Assembly: GCF_008704795.1 (NCBI RefSeq)
Contig: NZ_CP023690.1
Span: 434,001 to 498,000, forward strand
Direction: 5' to 3'
From: Streptomyces spectabilis
Lineage (GTDB): Bacteria; Actinomycetota; Actinomycetes; Streptomycetales; Streptomycetaceae
Length of the DNA: 64,000 nt
Each line of letters opens with the position of its first letter. Position 1 is the stretch's first letter. Position numbers and translations under genes: made by a program. The notes beneath the pieces were generated by a model. It had not been told where the DNA came from, did not search any database, and saw only the letters and a program-made list of their open reading frames with translations. Shown here in pieces: positions 1-7,599 of the stretch.

Positions 1-121
1 GCTCAGCGATCTGACAGGAAGCCGCGAGTTCGCGGCATCGCGCAGCCGGGTGACGGGCGATCGCCCTCAGCACCCGCACGTGGTCGGTCAGGAAGGTCCA
101 CCGTCGCCTCTGGTGGTCCAT
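1..121 (-). CDS. Winged helix-turn-helix regulator, 5' part (runs off the left edge)
   Basis: An ATG at 121 opens a frame that stays open to base 1, giving about 40 residues that begin MDHQRRRWTFLTDHVRVL. The WTFLT-x-H-x-RVL pattern followed by an Ala-rich helix is typical of a family of small actinobacterial winged-helix proteins that I know only as MarR/ArsR-like HTH regulators. It starts 17 bases after the stop of the MerR gene on the same strand, so the two are probably co-transcribed. The C-terminal part, including most of the wing, lies outside the window, so the regulatory target cannot be guessed. The fragment is short; the call rests on the N-terminal pattern and the operon spacing. 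Confidence 0.6.
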   Translation of the reverse strand, partial: MDHQRRRWTFLTDHVRVLRAIARHPAARCRELAASCQIAE

Positions 122-138
122 AGCGATCGGTTACCTGA

Positions 139-483
139 TCAGGATGAGGTCTTCGGCTGCGGCTCGTGGCCTTGTGTGCGCAGTTGCTGGTTGATGCGCT
201 GGGCTTCTTCGAGCTGGTCTTCGAGGATGACGATGCGGCAGGCGGACTCGATGGGGGTGCCCTGGTCGACGAGTTCGCGGGCGCGGGCGGCGATGCGCAG
301 TTGGTAGCGGGAGTAGCGACGGTGACCGCCTTCGGAGCGCAGGGGCGTGATCAGGCGGTGCTCGCCGAGGGAACGAAGGAAGGCGGGGGTGGCGCCGAGC
401 ATTTCGGCGGCCCGGCCCATGGTGTAGGCGGGGTAGTCGTCATCGTCGAGGTTGTCGACGGGTCGGGAACTGCTAGGGGGCAT
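139..483 (-). CDS. MerR-family transcriptional regulator
   Basis: A 114-residue protein. Residues about 20-60 form a MerR-type winged helix (YTMGRAAEMLG, then RLITPLRSEGGHRRYSRYQL), and residues about 65-105 are a predicted coiled coil (ACRIVILEDQLEEAQRINQQ) suited to dimerisation. The start at 483 is preceded by AAGAGG at good spacing; the open frame extends far upstream but that part has no family signature. The GGHRRY signature is shared by HspR and BldC-like members. Its location beside a rheA/hsp18 pair makes a stress-response role plausible, but this is only inference from context. It is followed at 17 bases by a second regulator. Confidence 0.85.
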   Translation of the reverse strand: MPPSSSRPVDNLDDDDYPAYTMGRAAEMLGATPAFLRSLGEHRLITPLRSEGGHRRYSRYQLRIAARARELVDQGTPIESACRIVILEDQLEEAQRINQQLRTQGHEPQPKTSS

Positions 484-511
484 AGACCTCTTCTTTCGGG
501 AACGCAGTCGG

Positions 512-544
512 GGGGCCCGGGTGCCGTGCTGGCACCCGGGCCCC
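512..544. terminator. Strong GC hairpin ahead of the MerR gene
   Basis: A perfect 14-bp stem (512-525 with 531-544) with a 5-base loop. On the minus strand it lies 28 bases before the MerR start, so it would be in the 5' leader unless transcription starts after it. No T-run follows on either strand. It may be an attenuator, a leader structure or a barrier to transcription from the right. Confidence 0.5.
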
Positions 545-1076
545 GAGCTTTCAACACCATCTATCGGCGCACTGTGCCGACCTTCTGTATCCGCAGCTTC
601 CGCCTGGGAGGGCGGGGGTGCGGGGATCGCGGATGCGTGACCGGGGACCACCTTCCAATCCGGGGCCTGCGGTACCCGGGCGGCTGCTTCCTCGCCCGGG
701 CGATCCTGATGGCGTCTCGCTCCTTTACTTCCGGTTACTCGGTCGCACTGCTGGTTACTGCGGGTACTGCTCACAGCCCTTAGCGGGCCGCGCCTTGCTG
801 ACCCGCTTGCACGGCAGTTCATGTCTGCCGTACCCACATCGACTTCCTGAGTACGAGCACAACAGTAACGCCCCGACACCTCAATGTCTACTGCGGCGGT
901 GACAGATTTTCTGCAGAGCAAGCAGGCGGACTGTTGCACTGGGCACACAAGGGCCGCCCATCCACGTCCGCACTTGCGAAGCGACATCCGGGGATCACAG
1001 GTCGCCGAGGTTGGCGTGGGCGAGCAGGAGGCTCTGGCGGCGCCCGAGGTGGCCTCGGCACTGAGCTGCGTGGCGG
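545..1076. other. Gene-free interval with helically phased TTACT-like repeats
   Basis: No frame here has both a ribosome site and a recognisable protein. The notable content is a run of ACT trinucleotides at 727, 737, 747 and 757 (exactly 10 bp apart) and 766, three of them within TTACT or GGTTACT. Direct repeats at 9-10 bp are the kind of array bound by head-to-tail MerR-like proteins such as BldC. The interval lies upstream of the MerR gene and downstream of the rheA-like gene, both on the minus strand. Confidence 0.4.
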
Positions 1077-1736
1077 TCAGTCAGGGGTGGCGTCCGTAGC
1101 CCTGGCGGAGTCGGTGAGGGCATCGAGTCGGGCGGCCAGGTCGGGGTGGGCCGGGGTGAGGTGGGGGCGGGTCGCGTTCAGGGGGCGGATGAGTGCGGAC
1201 GGGTCGTCGTGGGCGAGGGCCGCGTCGAGCTGACTGATGGGGAGGCGGGCGGCGGCGGGAAGGTCGGTGAGTGCGGTGATCTGCCCGGCGATGCGGCGCA
1301 GGTCGGCCGCGTTGTGGCGGGCCCAGGTGGCGGTGGTACGTGCGGCGGCGCGGCGTTGGCGGGTGGCCTGGACGCGTTGTTCGCCGGTGGTTCCGGCGGG
1401 GCCGGGGCGGTTGCGCAGATAGCGGCGTTCGGCGGCCTGGCGGCTGGCAACGCCGAGGGGGTGGGCAAGGTCGGCCCAGCTGGCGCCCGCGACGCGGGCC
1501 GTTTCGATCAGGCCGGTCTCCCATCCGGCGAGCTGTTCGCGGACCTGCCGCAGGAGCAGCAGGGCGGCCAGGGCCTGCTCCGGCTCGGTGCCGGGCGCGT
1601 CGGGTGCGGGGGGAGCTTCACGCTGGGCGGCACGCAGGGCGTTGTCCATGGCTTCCAGGGCCACCGCGGCCGCGAGGAACGAGGCCGGATTCTGGGTGTC
1701 GGCGTGGGAAGGGGCTGGCTGGTCGGCTGCTGACAT
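1077..1736 (-). CDS. rheA: RheA-like repressor of hsp18
   Basis: A 219-residue protein divergently transcribed from hsp18. Its middle part (about residues 65-110: [16 protein letters not shown], then [22 protein letters not shown]) reads as an HTH-like segment, followed by an Arg/Ala-rich region and a helical C-terminus. Proteins of this type next to hsp18 in Streptomyces are the heat-sensing repressor RheA, which represses hsp18 and itself at normal temperature. The start at 1736 is chosen because GAGAAGTGCC lies just upstream and the previous in-frame ATG has no ribosome site. The strongest support is the operator at 1780-1798, which matches the RheA consensus as I remember it. Direct homology could not be tested. 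Confidence 0.75.
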   Translation of the reverse strand: MSAADQPAPSHADTQNPASFLAAAVALEAMDNALRAAQREAPPAPDAPGTEPEQALAALLLLRQVREQLAGWETGLIETARVAGASWADLAHPLGVASRQAAERRYLRNRPGPAGTTGEQRVQATRQRRAAARTTATWARHNAADLRRIAGQITALTDLPAAARLPISQLDAALAHDDPSALIRPLNATRPHLTPAHPDLAARLDALTDSARATDATPD

Positions 1737-1752
1737 GGGCACTTCTCTCGGG

Positions 1753-1761
1753 TTGTCATCC
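1753..1761. promoter_or_regulatory. Additional RheA half-site
   Basis: TTGTCATCC repeats the left arm of the operator at 1780-1798 (with the T before it, at 1779), 26 bp nearer the rheA start. It could extend repressor contact over the rheA promoter, or be chance. Confidence 0.35.
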
Positions 1762-1778
1762 TCCAGACGACACTGCAA

Positions 1779-1807
1779 TTGTCATCCATTGGATGACATG
1801 CTACAAC
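1779..1807 (+). promoter_or_regulatory. hsp18 promoter overlapped by the RheA operator
   Basis: The inverted repeat TGTCATC-N5-GATGACA occupies 1780-1798; with flanks the arms are 9 bp around a single central base. It lies between divergent rheA and hsp18. A plausible promoter for hsp18 is TTGTCA (1779-1784), a 17-bp spacer and TACAAC (1802-1807), so the operator sits exactly between the two boxes and repressor binding would block polymerase. The sequence matches the operator described for Streptomyces RheA as I recall it; the promoter boxes are my own reading. Confidence 0.8.
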
Positions 1808-1864
1808 GGTTTCAGTGCAGCGCATTGGCAGCAACTGCCCGAACCTGCTGGAGGTGTTCTCACG

Positions 1865-2320
1865 ATGTTGATGCGCACTGACCCCTTCCGTGAGCTGGAC
1901 CGGATGGCTCAGCAGCTGATGGGCCCGGGCACGTGGTCACGGCCCTCCGCGATGGCGATGGACGCCTACCGCGAGGGCAACGAGTACGTGGTGGCCTTCG
2001 ACCTCCCCGGTGTCAGCGCCGAGGCGATCGACATCGACGTCGAACGGAACATGCTGACCGTCAAGGCCGAACGCCGCCCCGTGGCCAAGGCCGACACCGT
2101 CCAGATGGAACTGTCCGAGCGTCCGCTCGGCGTCTTCTCCCGCCAGCTCGTGCTGGCCGACACCCTGGACACCGAGCGCATCAAGGCCGACTACGACGCC
2201 GGGGTGCTCACCCTGCGCATCCCGATCGCCGAGCGCGCCAAGCCCCGCAAGATCACCATCGGCGTGGACTCCGCCCGCAACGTCGGCGGGGAGTCCAGCC
2301 ACAAGGAGATCTCCGGCTGA
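1865..2320 (+). CDS. hsp18: Hsp20-family small heat-shock protein (Hsp18)
   Basis: A 151-residue small heat-shock protein, an ATP-independent holdase that binds unfolding proteins in the cytoplasm. The N-terminus [16 protein letters not shown] is typical of actinobacterial Hsp18. The alpha-crystallin domain covers about residues 30-135, with [27 protein letters not shown] and the conserved A-G-V-L-TLRIP near residue 118. The start at 1865 follows GGAGGTG at good spacing; the frame is open far upstream but only shadow sequence lies there. It is divergent from rheA and expected to be repressed by it at normal temperature. A hairpin at 2346-2389 ends the unit. Confidence 0.93.
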   Translation: MLMRTDPFRELDRMAQQLMGPGTWSRPSAMAMDAYREGNEYVVAFDLPGVSAEAIDIDVERNMLTVKAERRPVAKADTVQMELSERPLGVFSRQLVLADTLDTERIKADYDAGVLTLRIPIAERAKPRKITIGVDSARNVGGESSHKEISG

Positions 2321-2345
2321 ACCGGGTGACGCGGGCCCCACCGCG

Positions 2346-2389
2346 GCGGAGGACGGGCACCTGAACTCCCCCTCATCCCCGTCCTCCGC
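2346..2389 (+). terminator. Terminator of hsp18
   Basis: A perfect 12-bp inverted repeat (2346-2357 with 2378-2389, GCGGAGGACGGG and its complement) with a 20-base loop, 25 bases after the hsp18 stop. There is no T-run, as is common in Streptomyces. Confidence 0.6.
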
Positions 2390-2798
2390 ACCCACCCGAG
2401 CACGAAGGGCGGCGGCCGCCGTGGCCGTACCGGGGGAAGCGTTCCCCGCGCGGGCGAGAAGGAGCGCGGCGCGTCCAGGACGCGACAGGAAGCACGACGC
2501 GCGACCTCAGTCACGCTCACCTGATCGCCCCGCACCTGACCGGCGAGACGTGAGCCCAGTTGGTGACGCGCCTGCCGGCCGACTGGGCCGGGGCCCCGCT
2601 CAACCCACCGCTAAGCGCCGGACTCCCCCACCAGAGCGGTACGGGCAGAGCGCAGCCTGAAACGCCCGCCCCCCGAGTCGGCCCCGCCCTCGCAGGCCGC
2701 GATCCGCTCCTTACCACCCTCCGCCCATCCGACCACTCACCTTCTACGCCCGCGCACCGGCACCCACACCGCGGCGCGGCAGAAAGGCACCCACTCCC
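2390..2798. other. Gene-free interval before the DUF2267 gene
   Basis: Short open frames are present, but none combines a ribosome site with a recognisable protein. One stretch around 2515-2620 reads HLIAPHLTGE, a stop, then QLVTRLPADWAGAP, which loosely resembles DUF2267 proteins and could be a decayed duplicate of the next gene. Confidence 0.3.
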
Positions 2799-3236
2799 GT
2801 GATCGCCGACCGGCACGCACCGCTGCGGACCCTGTCCGTGACGACGTACGAGCAGATGCTGGAGAAGGTCCGCTACGAAGGCGCCTACCCCACCCGGGAC
2901 AGGGCCGAGGAAGCCGTCCGTCTGGTCCTTGCGGGACTGGGGCGCCAACTGACGGGCGACGAACGCGTCGAACTCGCCACCCGGCTGCCCCTCGAAGCCG
3001 CACGCGTCCTCACCGAGCAGATCCCCGCCACCCAGCCCCTCACCGGCTGGGCCTTCGTCCAGGACCTCGCCAGCCGCACCGGCGCCACCCTGGCCACCAC
3101 CCGCTGGGACACCGGCTCAGTCCTCTGCACCGTCGCAACCCTGGCCGGACCCGACCTCCTCACCCGCATCCTGCACCAACTCCCCTCCGGCTACGCCCTG
3201 CTGTTCGGCCGCGCCGAACTCAGCCCGGCCGCATAA
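2799..3236 (+). CDS. DUF2267 domain protein
   Basis: A 145-residue protein from a GTG start at 2799, preceded by GAAAGG. The stretch TTYEQMLEKVRYEGAYPTRD, then AEEAVRLVLAGLGRQLTGDE and LATRLPLEAARVLTEQIP, is the usual first repeat of DUF2267 proteins; a second, more divergent repeat starts near residue 80 (GWAFVQDLASRTG). These all-helical proteins are of unknown function and in actinomycetes often lie beside heat-shock or stress genes, as here next to hsp18. No signal peptide or membrane segment is seen. A hairpin follows at 3258-3289. Confidence 0.85.
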   Translation: MIADRHAPLRTLSVTTYEQMLEKVRYEGAYPTRDRAEEAVRLVLAGLGRQLTGDERVELATRLPLEAARVLTEQIPATQPLTGWAFVQDLASRTGATLATTRWDTGSVLCTVATLAGPDLLTRILHQLPSGYALLFGRAELSPAA

Positions 3237-3257
3237 GGAGCCAGCGACGTGTGCACA

Positions 3258-3289
3258 GGTGGCACGGACCTCGCGCGGCCCGTGCCACC
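3258..3289 (+). terminator. Terminator after the DUF2267 gene
   Basis: A perfect 10-bp stem (GGTGGCACGG at 3258-3267, complement at 3280-3289) with a 12-base loop, 21 bases after the stop. Confidence 0.6.
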
Positions 3290-3380
3290 CGCGGGCTCGG
3301 CGGCATGAAGGTCCCCCACCGCGATCCCACCCCCCTGGCCATCACCTCCGCCTGCGAGCCATCTCGGCATCCGCGGAGCA

Positions 3381-3486
3381 CGGCCGTGGCATCGCACTCG
3401 TTCGGACACTGTCCCGCCGCCTGTCCGTCCCGGACGACGTCTACGACGGCAGAACGGTGCGCGCTCCCCTACCCGCCGCAGCCTGA
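3381..3486 (+). pseudogene. Possible 3' remnant of an HATPase (anti-sigma-like) gene
   Basis: The frame ending with TGA at 3486 reads EHGRGIALVRTLSRRLSV, a gap, then GRTVRAPLP. This resembles the G2-box and last strand of the serine-kinase/anti-sigma HATPase domains abundant in Streptomyces. There is no matching N-terminal half or ribosome site upstream, so if the resemblance is real it is a truncated relic. It is short and could be coincidence. The rest of 3290-3521 shows nothing I can name. Confidence 0.25.
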
Positions 3487-4193
3487 GACGCCTTCGTGGA
3501 AAGCTGTGCCACGCCACATGAGACTGGTATCCGTATGACGGGCGTCCGGGCCTCTCGCCCGCCCAACTGGCCACCGTCTGCGTGCTGAAGTTCGTGCTCG
3601 GGCTGTCGGACCGGCAGGCCGCCCGGTCGGTGCGTTACCGCATCGACTTCAAGTGTGCGCCGTTTCACTCGGCGCTGGATCGCTCCCGCAGGGAGCCGAG
3701 GCTCGGAAGGAGGTGGCCTCGGGGCCACCCGTCTTACCCGGACGCGAAAGCGCGAGGGGACCACAGCATGGCGGGAAAGCATGGAGGGTCGCGAAGGCAT
3801 CGAAGACCCTGCTGTGCGAGGCCCGCGTGATACGGCGAAGGCCATACTGCTTGAAGCCGAGTCTCCAGGGACGCAAGTCGTACGTCCTGCGACACGATGC
3901 CTGTAGTCGCAGCCACCGGTATCGGGCGGTCCTATTTGAGCCGCCTCAACCCTTCCGGCCGGTGGACAGCGGGCAGCGAGCCCGCCCGAGGGGACGGACA
4001 GGCCGCCTACGTCACGCTCGATACGTCCAGCGCAAGGGGAATACGGGATCGCCTACGGGGCGCGAGCCCTATGGCGACGGAGTGCCCGTAGTAGTCGTGG
4101 GAGTCACGCCCCACCGAGGAGGACGGGAAAGCCGTCCGCAGGGCCAAGGGGCACAGGTGTCAGCAGATCGACGGTGATGGTGAGGTATGCGTA

Positions 4194-6020
4194 ATGCAGA
4201 GCGCCGAAGCCCTCCTTGAGATCATTCGTGAGCGCGGCAGGAAGCGGCTGCCGCTGGAACGCCTCTACCGGTGTCTGTTCAACCCGGAGTTGTACTTGGT
4301 CGCCTACGGGCGGATCTACCGCAACCACGGAGCGATGACACCGGGCAGTACGGCCGAGACCGTGGACGGCATGTGCTTGGCAAAGATCCAGGCGATCATC
4401 GACGCGCTCCGATCCGAGCGTTATCGCTGGTCCCCGGCACGCCGTGTCTACATCAAGAAGAAGGGAGCGACGAAGAGTCGGCGCGGTCTAGGTCTGCCGA
4501 CCTGGTCGGACAAGCTGTTGCAAGAGGTGATGCGTCTGTTGCTTGAGGCGTATTACGAGCCGCAGTTCTCCGATCACTCCCACGGATTCCGGCCCGGCCG
4601 GGGCTGCCACACCGCCCTGCAAGAGATCTACACCGGGTGGCGCGGCACCACATGGTTCGTCGAGGGAGACATCGCCCAGTGCTTCGATCGGCTCGACCAC
4701 CAGGTCCTGCGGTCGATCCTGGCCGAGAAGATCCACGACAACCGCTTCCTGCGGTTGGTCGACGGGCTGCTCCAGGTCGGATATCTGGAACAGTGGCGCT
4801 ATCACGCGACGTTGAGCGGTTCGCCGCAAGGCGGTGTGATCTCGCCGATCCTGTCCAATATCTACCTGGACCGGCTGGACAAGTACATCGAGGCGAAACT
4901 GCTGCCCGCCTACAACCGGGGAGCCCGACGCGCCGAGAACCCGGCATACGCGCGGATAGCGCATGCGATCGAGACAGCCCGGCGGAACCACCGCGTCGAG
5001 GAGGTGCGGCAGTTGCGCAAGCAGATGCAGCACATGCCTTCCAAAGACGTGAATGACCCCGGCTTCCGGCGCTTGCGATATATCCGTTATGCCGACGACT
5101 GGGCGCTGGGCCTGACCGGCCCCAAGCGGGAAGCAGAGCAGATCAAGGAGGAGGTTGGCCAGTTCCTGCGTGACGAGCTCAAGCTGGAACTGTCCGAGGC
5201 CAAGACCTTGATTACCCACGGGCGGACGCAGGCCGCCCGGTTCCTGGGCTACGAGATCGTGGTCCTGGACAACGACAGCAAGCACGACCGGCGCGGTCGC
5301 CGCAGCATCAACGGGCAGATCGGGCTGAAGGTGCCGGCTGACGTCGTCCACGCGAAGTGCAGGCCCTACCTCCACCACGGCCGACCGGCCAGGATCGCCG
5401 GACGCATGGTCGACAGCGACTTTTCGATCGTCGCCCAGTACCAGGCCGAGTTCCGTGGCATCGCGGAGTACTACCAACTGGCGTTCAACCGCCACCGCTT
5501 CCGACGGCTGAAGTACGCCATGGAAGTGTCGCTGACCAAGACGCTGGCACAGAAATACCGCACCACCGTCCCGAAGGTCTACCGACGCTACCGCGCCGCA
5601 CTCCAGACCGACCTCGGCCCCCGCAAGGGGCTGCGGGTCACCGTCGAACGCGGCGACGGACGACCGCCGTTGGCGGCCGAGTGGGGTGGGATCTCGCTTA
5701 AGCGAAGGATCAAAGTCTCCCGTCTCGACGACCAGCCCCGAAGGGTCTGGAACGGTGACCGGACGGAGCTGCTGCAACGGCTCCTCGCCGATGTCTGCGA
5801 ACTCTGCGGTTCGCGGACGGATGTGGAAGTGCACCACATCCGGCACCTGAAGGACCTGAACGTCAAGGGGAGGCCCAAGCGTTCGACATGGGCCAGGACG
5901 ATGGCCGCGCGCCGTCGCAAGACCCTGGTCGTCTGCCGTGGCTGCCACGAGGACATCCATGCTGGACGTCCCACGGGCAACAGCTCACGAAGAACGGCAC
6001 TGGAGAGCCGGGTGCGGTGA
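4194..6020 (+). CDS. ltrA: Group II intron-encoded protein: reverse transcriptase, maturase and HNH endonuclease
   Basis: A 608-residue protein that helps the intron splice and copies it into new DNA sites. The RT fingers and palm cover about residues 50-360, with catalytic Asp159 (EGDIAQCF), SGSPQGGVISPILSN near 208-222 and YADD at 299-302. Domain X (maturase) is about 400-490. The C-terminus carries an HNH nuclease: Cys535-x2-Cys538, VHHIRHLKDL around 546-555, Cys581-x2-Cys584 and His589. The start at 4194 follows GGTGAGG. All core motifs are present and no frameshift is seen, so the protein should be functional. Its stop codon lies inside RNA domain V, so coding and ribozyme sequence overlap by about 16 bases. 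Confidence 0.95.
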   Translation: MQSAEALLEIIRERGRKRLPLERLYRCLFNPELYLVAYGRIYRNHGAMTPGSTAETVDGMCLAKIQAIIDALRSERYRWSPARRVYIKKKGATKSRRGLGLPTWSDKLLQEVMRLLLEAYYEPQFSDHSHGFRPGRGCHTALQEIYTGWRGTTWFVEGDIAQCFDRLDHQVLRSILAEKIHDNRFLRLVDGLLQVGYLEQWRYHATLSGSPQGGVISPILSNIYLDRLDKYIEAKLLPAYNRGARRAENPAYARIAHAIETARRNHRVEEVRQLRKQMQHMPSKDVNDPGFRRLRYIRYADDWALGLTGPKREAEQIKEEVGQFLRDELKLELSEAKTLITHGRTQAARFLGYEIVVLDNDSKHDRRGRRSINGQIGLKVPADVVHAKCRPYLHHGRPARIAGRMVDSDFSIVAQYQAEFRGIAEYYQLAFNRHRFRRLKYAMEVSLTKTLAQKYRTTVPKVYRRYRAALQTDLGPRKGLRVTVERGDGRPPLAAEWGGISLKRRIKVSRLDDQPRRVWNGDRTELLQRLLADVCELCGSRTDVEVHHIRHLKDLNVKGRPKRSTWARTMAARRRKTLVVCRGCHEDIHAGRPTGNSSRRTALESRVR

Positions 6021-6040
6021 CAAGCCGCACGCCCGGTTCG
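6005..6040 (+). ncRNA. Group II intron domain V (catalytic hairpin)
   Basis: The 36-base element begins GAGCCGGGTGCGG and ends GCCCGGTTCG, the standard domain V layout: AGC triad, a stem with a bulge opposite, and a tetraloop-like tip. It is followed by the domain VI helix and the 3' splice site. Confidence 0.85.
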
Positions 6041-6698
6041 GGAAGGGGCCGTCGGAAAAGGACCTCAGCCAGGGGCACCTCGTCGGCGGCCTACTTCACA
6101 CGCCCTCGCGATGGAGCTGGACGACCCCGGCTTCCATCACAGCGTGCTGTCCGACTTACGCGACCGTCTCACCGAGGGCGACCGCGCCGACCGCCCTGGC
6201 CCGCCGCAAGGAGGCTGGCCTGGTGCGCGAGCGCACCAGGTAGCGCATCAACTCCACCCACATCCTGGCCGCGGTCCGCGCCACCGGCAACGACGCCGTC
6301 CGGCTCCTGGAACACCTCCGCCAGCGTGGGGGAGATCGCGCGTTCGGCCCACGTGTCCAGGCCCTGCGCCAGATCATGGTGCAGAGCTACCACCTCGACG
6401 CCGCGGGCCACCTGCGCTGGCGCACCGCCGAGACGGAAGACGGCCCTCCCGAGTGATCGTCTCGCCCTACGACACCTCGGTCCGCTACGCACGGCACGGG
6501 CGCATCATCAGCTGGGATGGGTTCTCCGCCCATCTCACGGAGACGTGCGCTCCCGACGACCGAACGTGATCACGGACGTGGCCACCACCACAACCACCCA
6601 CGACAGCAAGAACGAGACACCGACCGCATCCGCTGCCCTCGCCGAGCGAAGTGCTGGTGCGCGTAGGAGCAGTCAGCGTACGACCGCGCGCCGCCGGG

Positions 6699-7526
6699 CT
6701 ACGCGGGCGGGCCCGCCAAGGACACCGTGACGACCGTCGGGGCCAGTCGTCCCGTGGCGCGCAGCGCCTCGGCGGTTGTTTCCAGCAGCCACACCGCCAG
6801 GTCCGGCGACCACTCGCGCGTGCCGCAGCCGAACCGGATCACCTCACGCATGCCCTCGGTGTGCACCGACCGGCCGAGAGCGAGGTCCAGGCCCGGAAAT
6901 CCTCCCTGCGCCACCGCCGGGGTGACCTCCGCCGCTTCCTGCGCCCGCTCCTGTACCGCCTCGCACAGGGCCGCCGTGTCGTGTTCGTCCGCTCCGCCCT
7001 CGCCCGGGCGGCAGGAGACGGTCACCACCACTTCGTAGCGGGTGTCCGGATCGGCCAGGCCGAACCACGGGGCCAACTCGATCTGGTGGAACGCCGTGTC
7101 GCGCTCGGTCGCCTGCAGCGGCAGCAGGGCGTGCAGGCCCGTGAACGTCACCTCGCCCACGCGGGCGAGCGTCTCGGACAGCACCAGGGCGATCGGCCGG
7201 ACGGGAATCCCCGGTCGCGGAGGGTCGGTGTGGACTCCCGCCCCCAGCCACGCGAGCTCGTGCACCGCGCCGTCCTGCGTCCAGTCGCCGCCGACCTCTT
7301 CGTGAGCCCACGCCGTGGGCTCGTGCTCGGCCGTGACCTCGCCGTGCTCGTACAGCAGACCGCCCACGGTCCGCCAGCCGTAGGAACCGGCCCGGTCGAC
7401 GGCGAGGGAGAGGACTTCCTCCTCGACTGAGCCTTCGGGGTCGTCGTCCCGCGTCACCACCCGGTCGAACCACTGATGCCGATGCAGGGTCCCATGCAGG
7501 CCGACGACGACGGTGGGGGGAAACAC
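6699..7526 (-). CDS. Conserved protein of unknown function
   Basis: A 275-residue acidic protein, GTG start at 7526 with GGGAG about ten bases upstream. I do not recognise the family. It is rich in Glu, Asp, Trp and Val and appears to alternate strands and loops (for example DTRYEVVVTVSCRPGEGG and FTGLHALLPLQATERDT). There is no signal peptide or membrane segment, so it is probably cytoplasmic. The C-terminal half ends with REVIRFGCGTREWSPDLAVW and LAPTVVTVSLAGPPA. Codon use is typical for the host and no frame damage is visible. It sits between the transposase remnant and a secreted protein on the same strand, with 73 bases to the latter, which gives no functional hint. Confidence 0.7.
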   Translation of the reverse strand: MFPPTVVVGLHGTLHRHQWFDRVVTRDDDPEGSVEEEVLSLAVDRAGSYGWRTVGGLLYEHGEVTAEHEPTAWAHEEVGGDWTQDGAVHELAWLGAGVHTDPPRPGIPVRPIALVLSETLARVGEVTFTGLHALLPLQATERDTAFHQIELAPWFGLADPDTRYEVVVTVSCRPGEGGADEHDTAALCEAVQERAQEAAEVTPAVAQGGFPGLDLALGRSVHTEGMREVIRFGCGTREWSPDLAVWLLETTAEALRATGRLAPTVVTVSLAGPPA

Positions 7527-7599
7527 AGGCAGGCACTCCCGGAGAAAGATGGCGAACGGTGCCGGAAGGTTACTCTTCCGGCACCGTCTCAGCCGTGGA

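Larger units (their letters stand above)
3655..6099 (+). mobile_element. Group II intron (2,445 bases) with intact maturase
   Basis: The 5' end is GTGCG at 3655, matching the GUGYG consensus; the 3' end is CTACTTCAC at 6099, matching the terminal AY. The ends are fixed independently by the flanking transposase frame: T at 3654 joined to AC at 6100 gives the Tyr codon expected in the protein. A domain V sequence lies at 6005-6040, and domain VI follows, with a helix of 6047-6054 with 6084-6091 and an unpaired A at 6093, seven nucleotides from the end, as the likely branch point. GCTTGAAG at 3849-3856 pairs with the last eight exon bases CTTCAAGT (one G-U), a good EBS1/IBS1 candidate. The intron is in the sense orientation. 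Confidence 0.9.
3522..6640 (+). pseudogene. Decayed IS1182-family transposase, interrupted by a group II intron
   Basis: Before the intron (3522-3654) the frame reads DWYPYDGRPGLSPAQLATV, then GLSDRQAARSVRYRIDFK; after it (from 6100) it continues ALAMELDDPGFHHSVLSDLR. Both belong to the N-terminal part of IS1182-type DDE transposases, and joining them restores the expected KYALAMELDDPGF. Decay is extensive: a stop lies just upstream with no start codon, a frameshift follows EGDRADR (about 6185), a TAG interrupts VRERTR-x-RINSTHILAAVR (about 6241), a large part of the middle is missing, and further frame changes separate VQSYHLDAAGHLRWR, IVSPYDTSVRYARHG, AHLTETC and ITDVATT. No terminal inverted repeats were found. 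It cannot make an active transposase even after splicing. Confidence 0.85.

Noticed and set aside
2421..2802. Short plus-strand frames between hsp18 and the DUF2267 gene
   Set aside because: No ribosome sites and no recognisable protein; at most a decayed DUF2267 copy.
3827..3900. EBS2 candidates TGATACGG (about 3827-3834) and CGATGC (3895-3900)
   Set aside because: The first has a mismatch with the exon, and the second lies after EBS1, in the wrong order for most group II introns, so EBS2 is left unassigned.
3522..6640. Active IS1182 element
   Set aside because: Several stops, frameshifts and a missing middle part; no terminal inverted repeats found.
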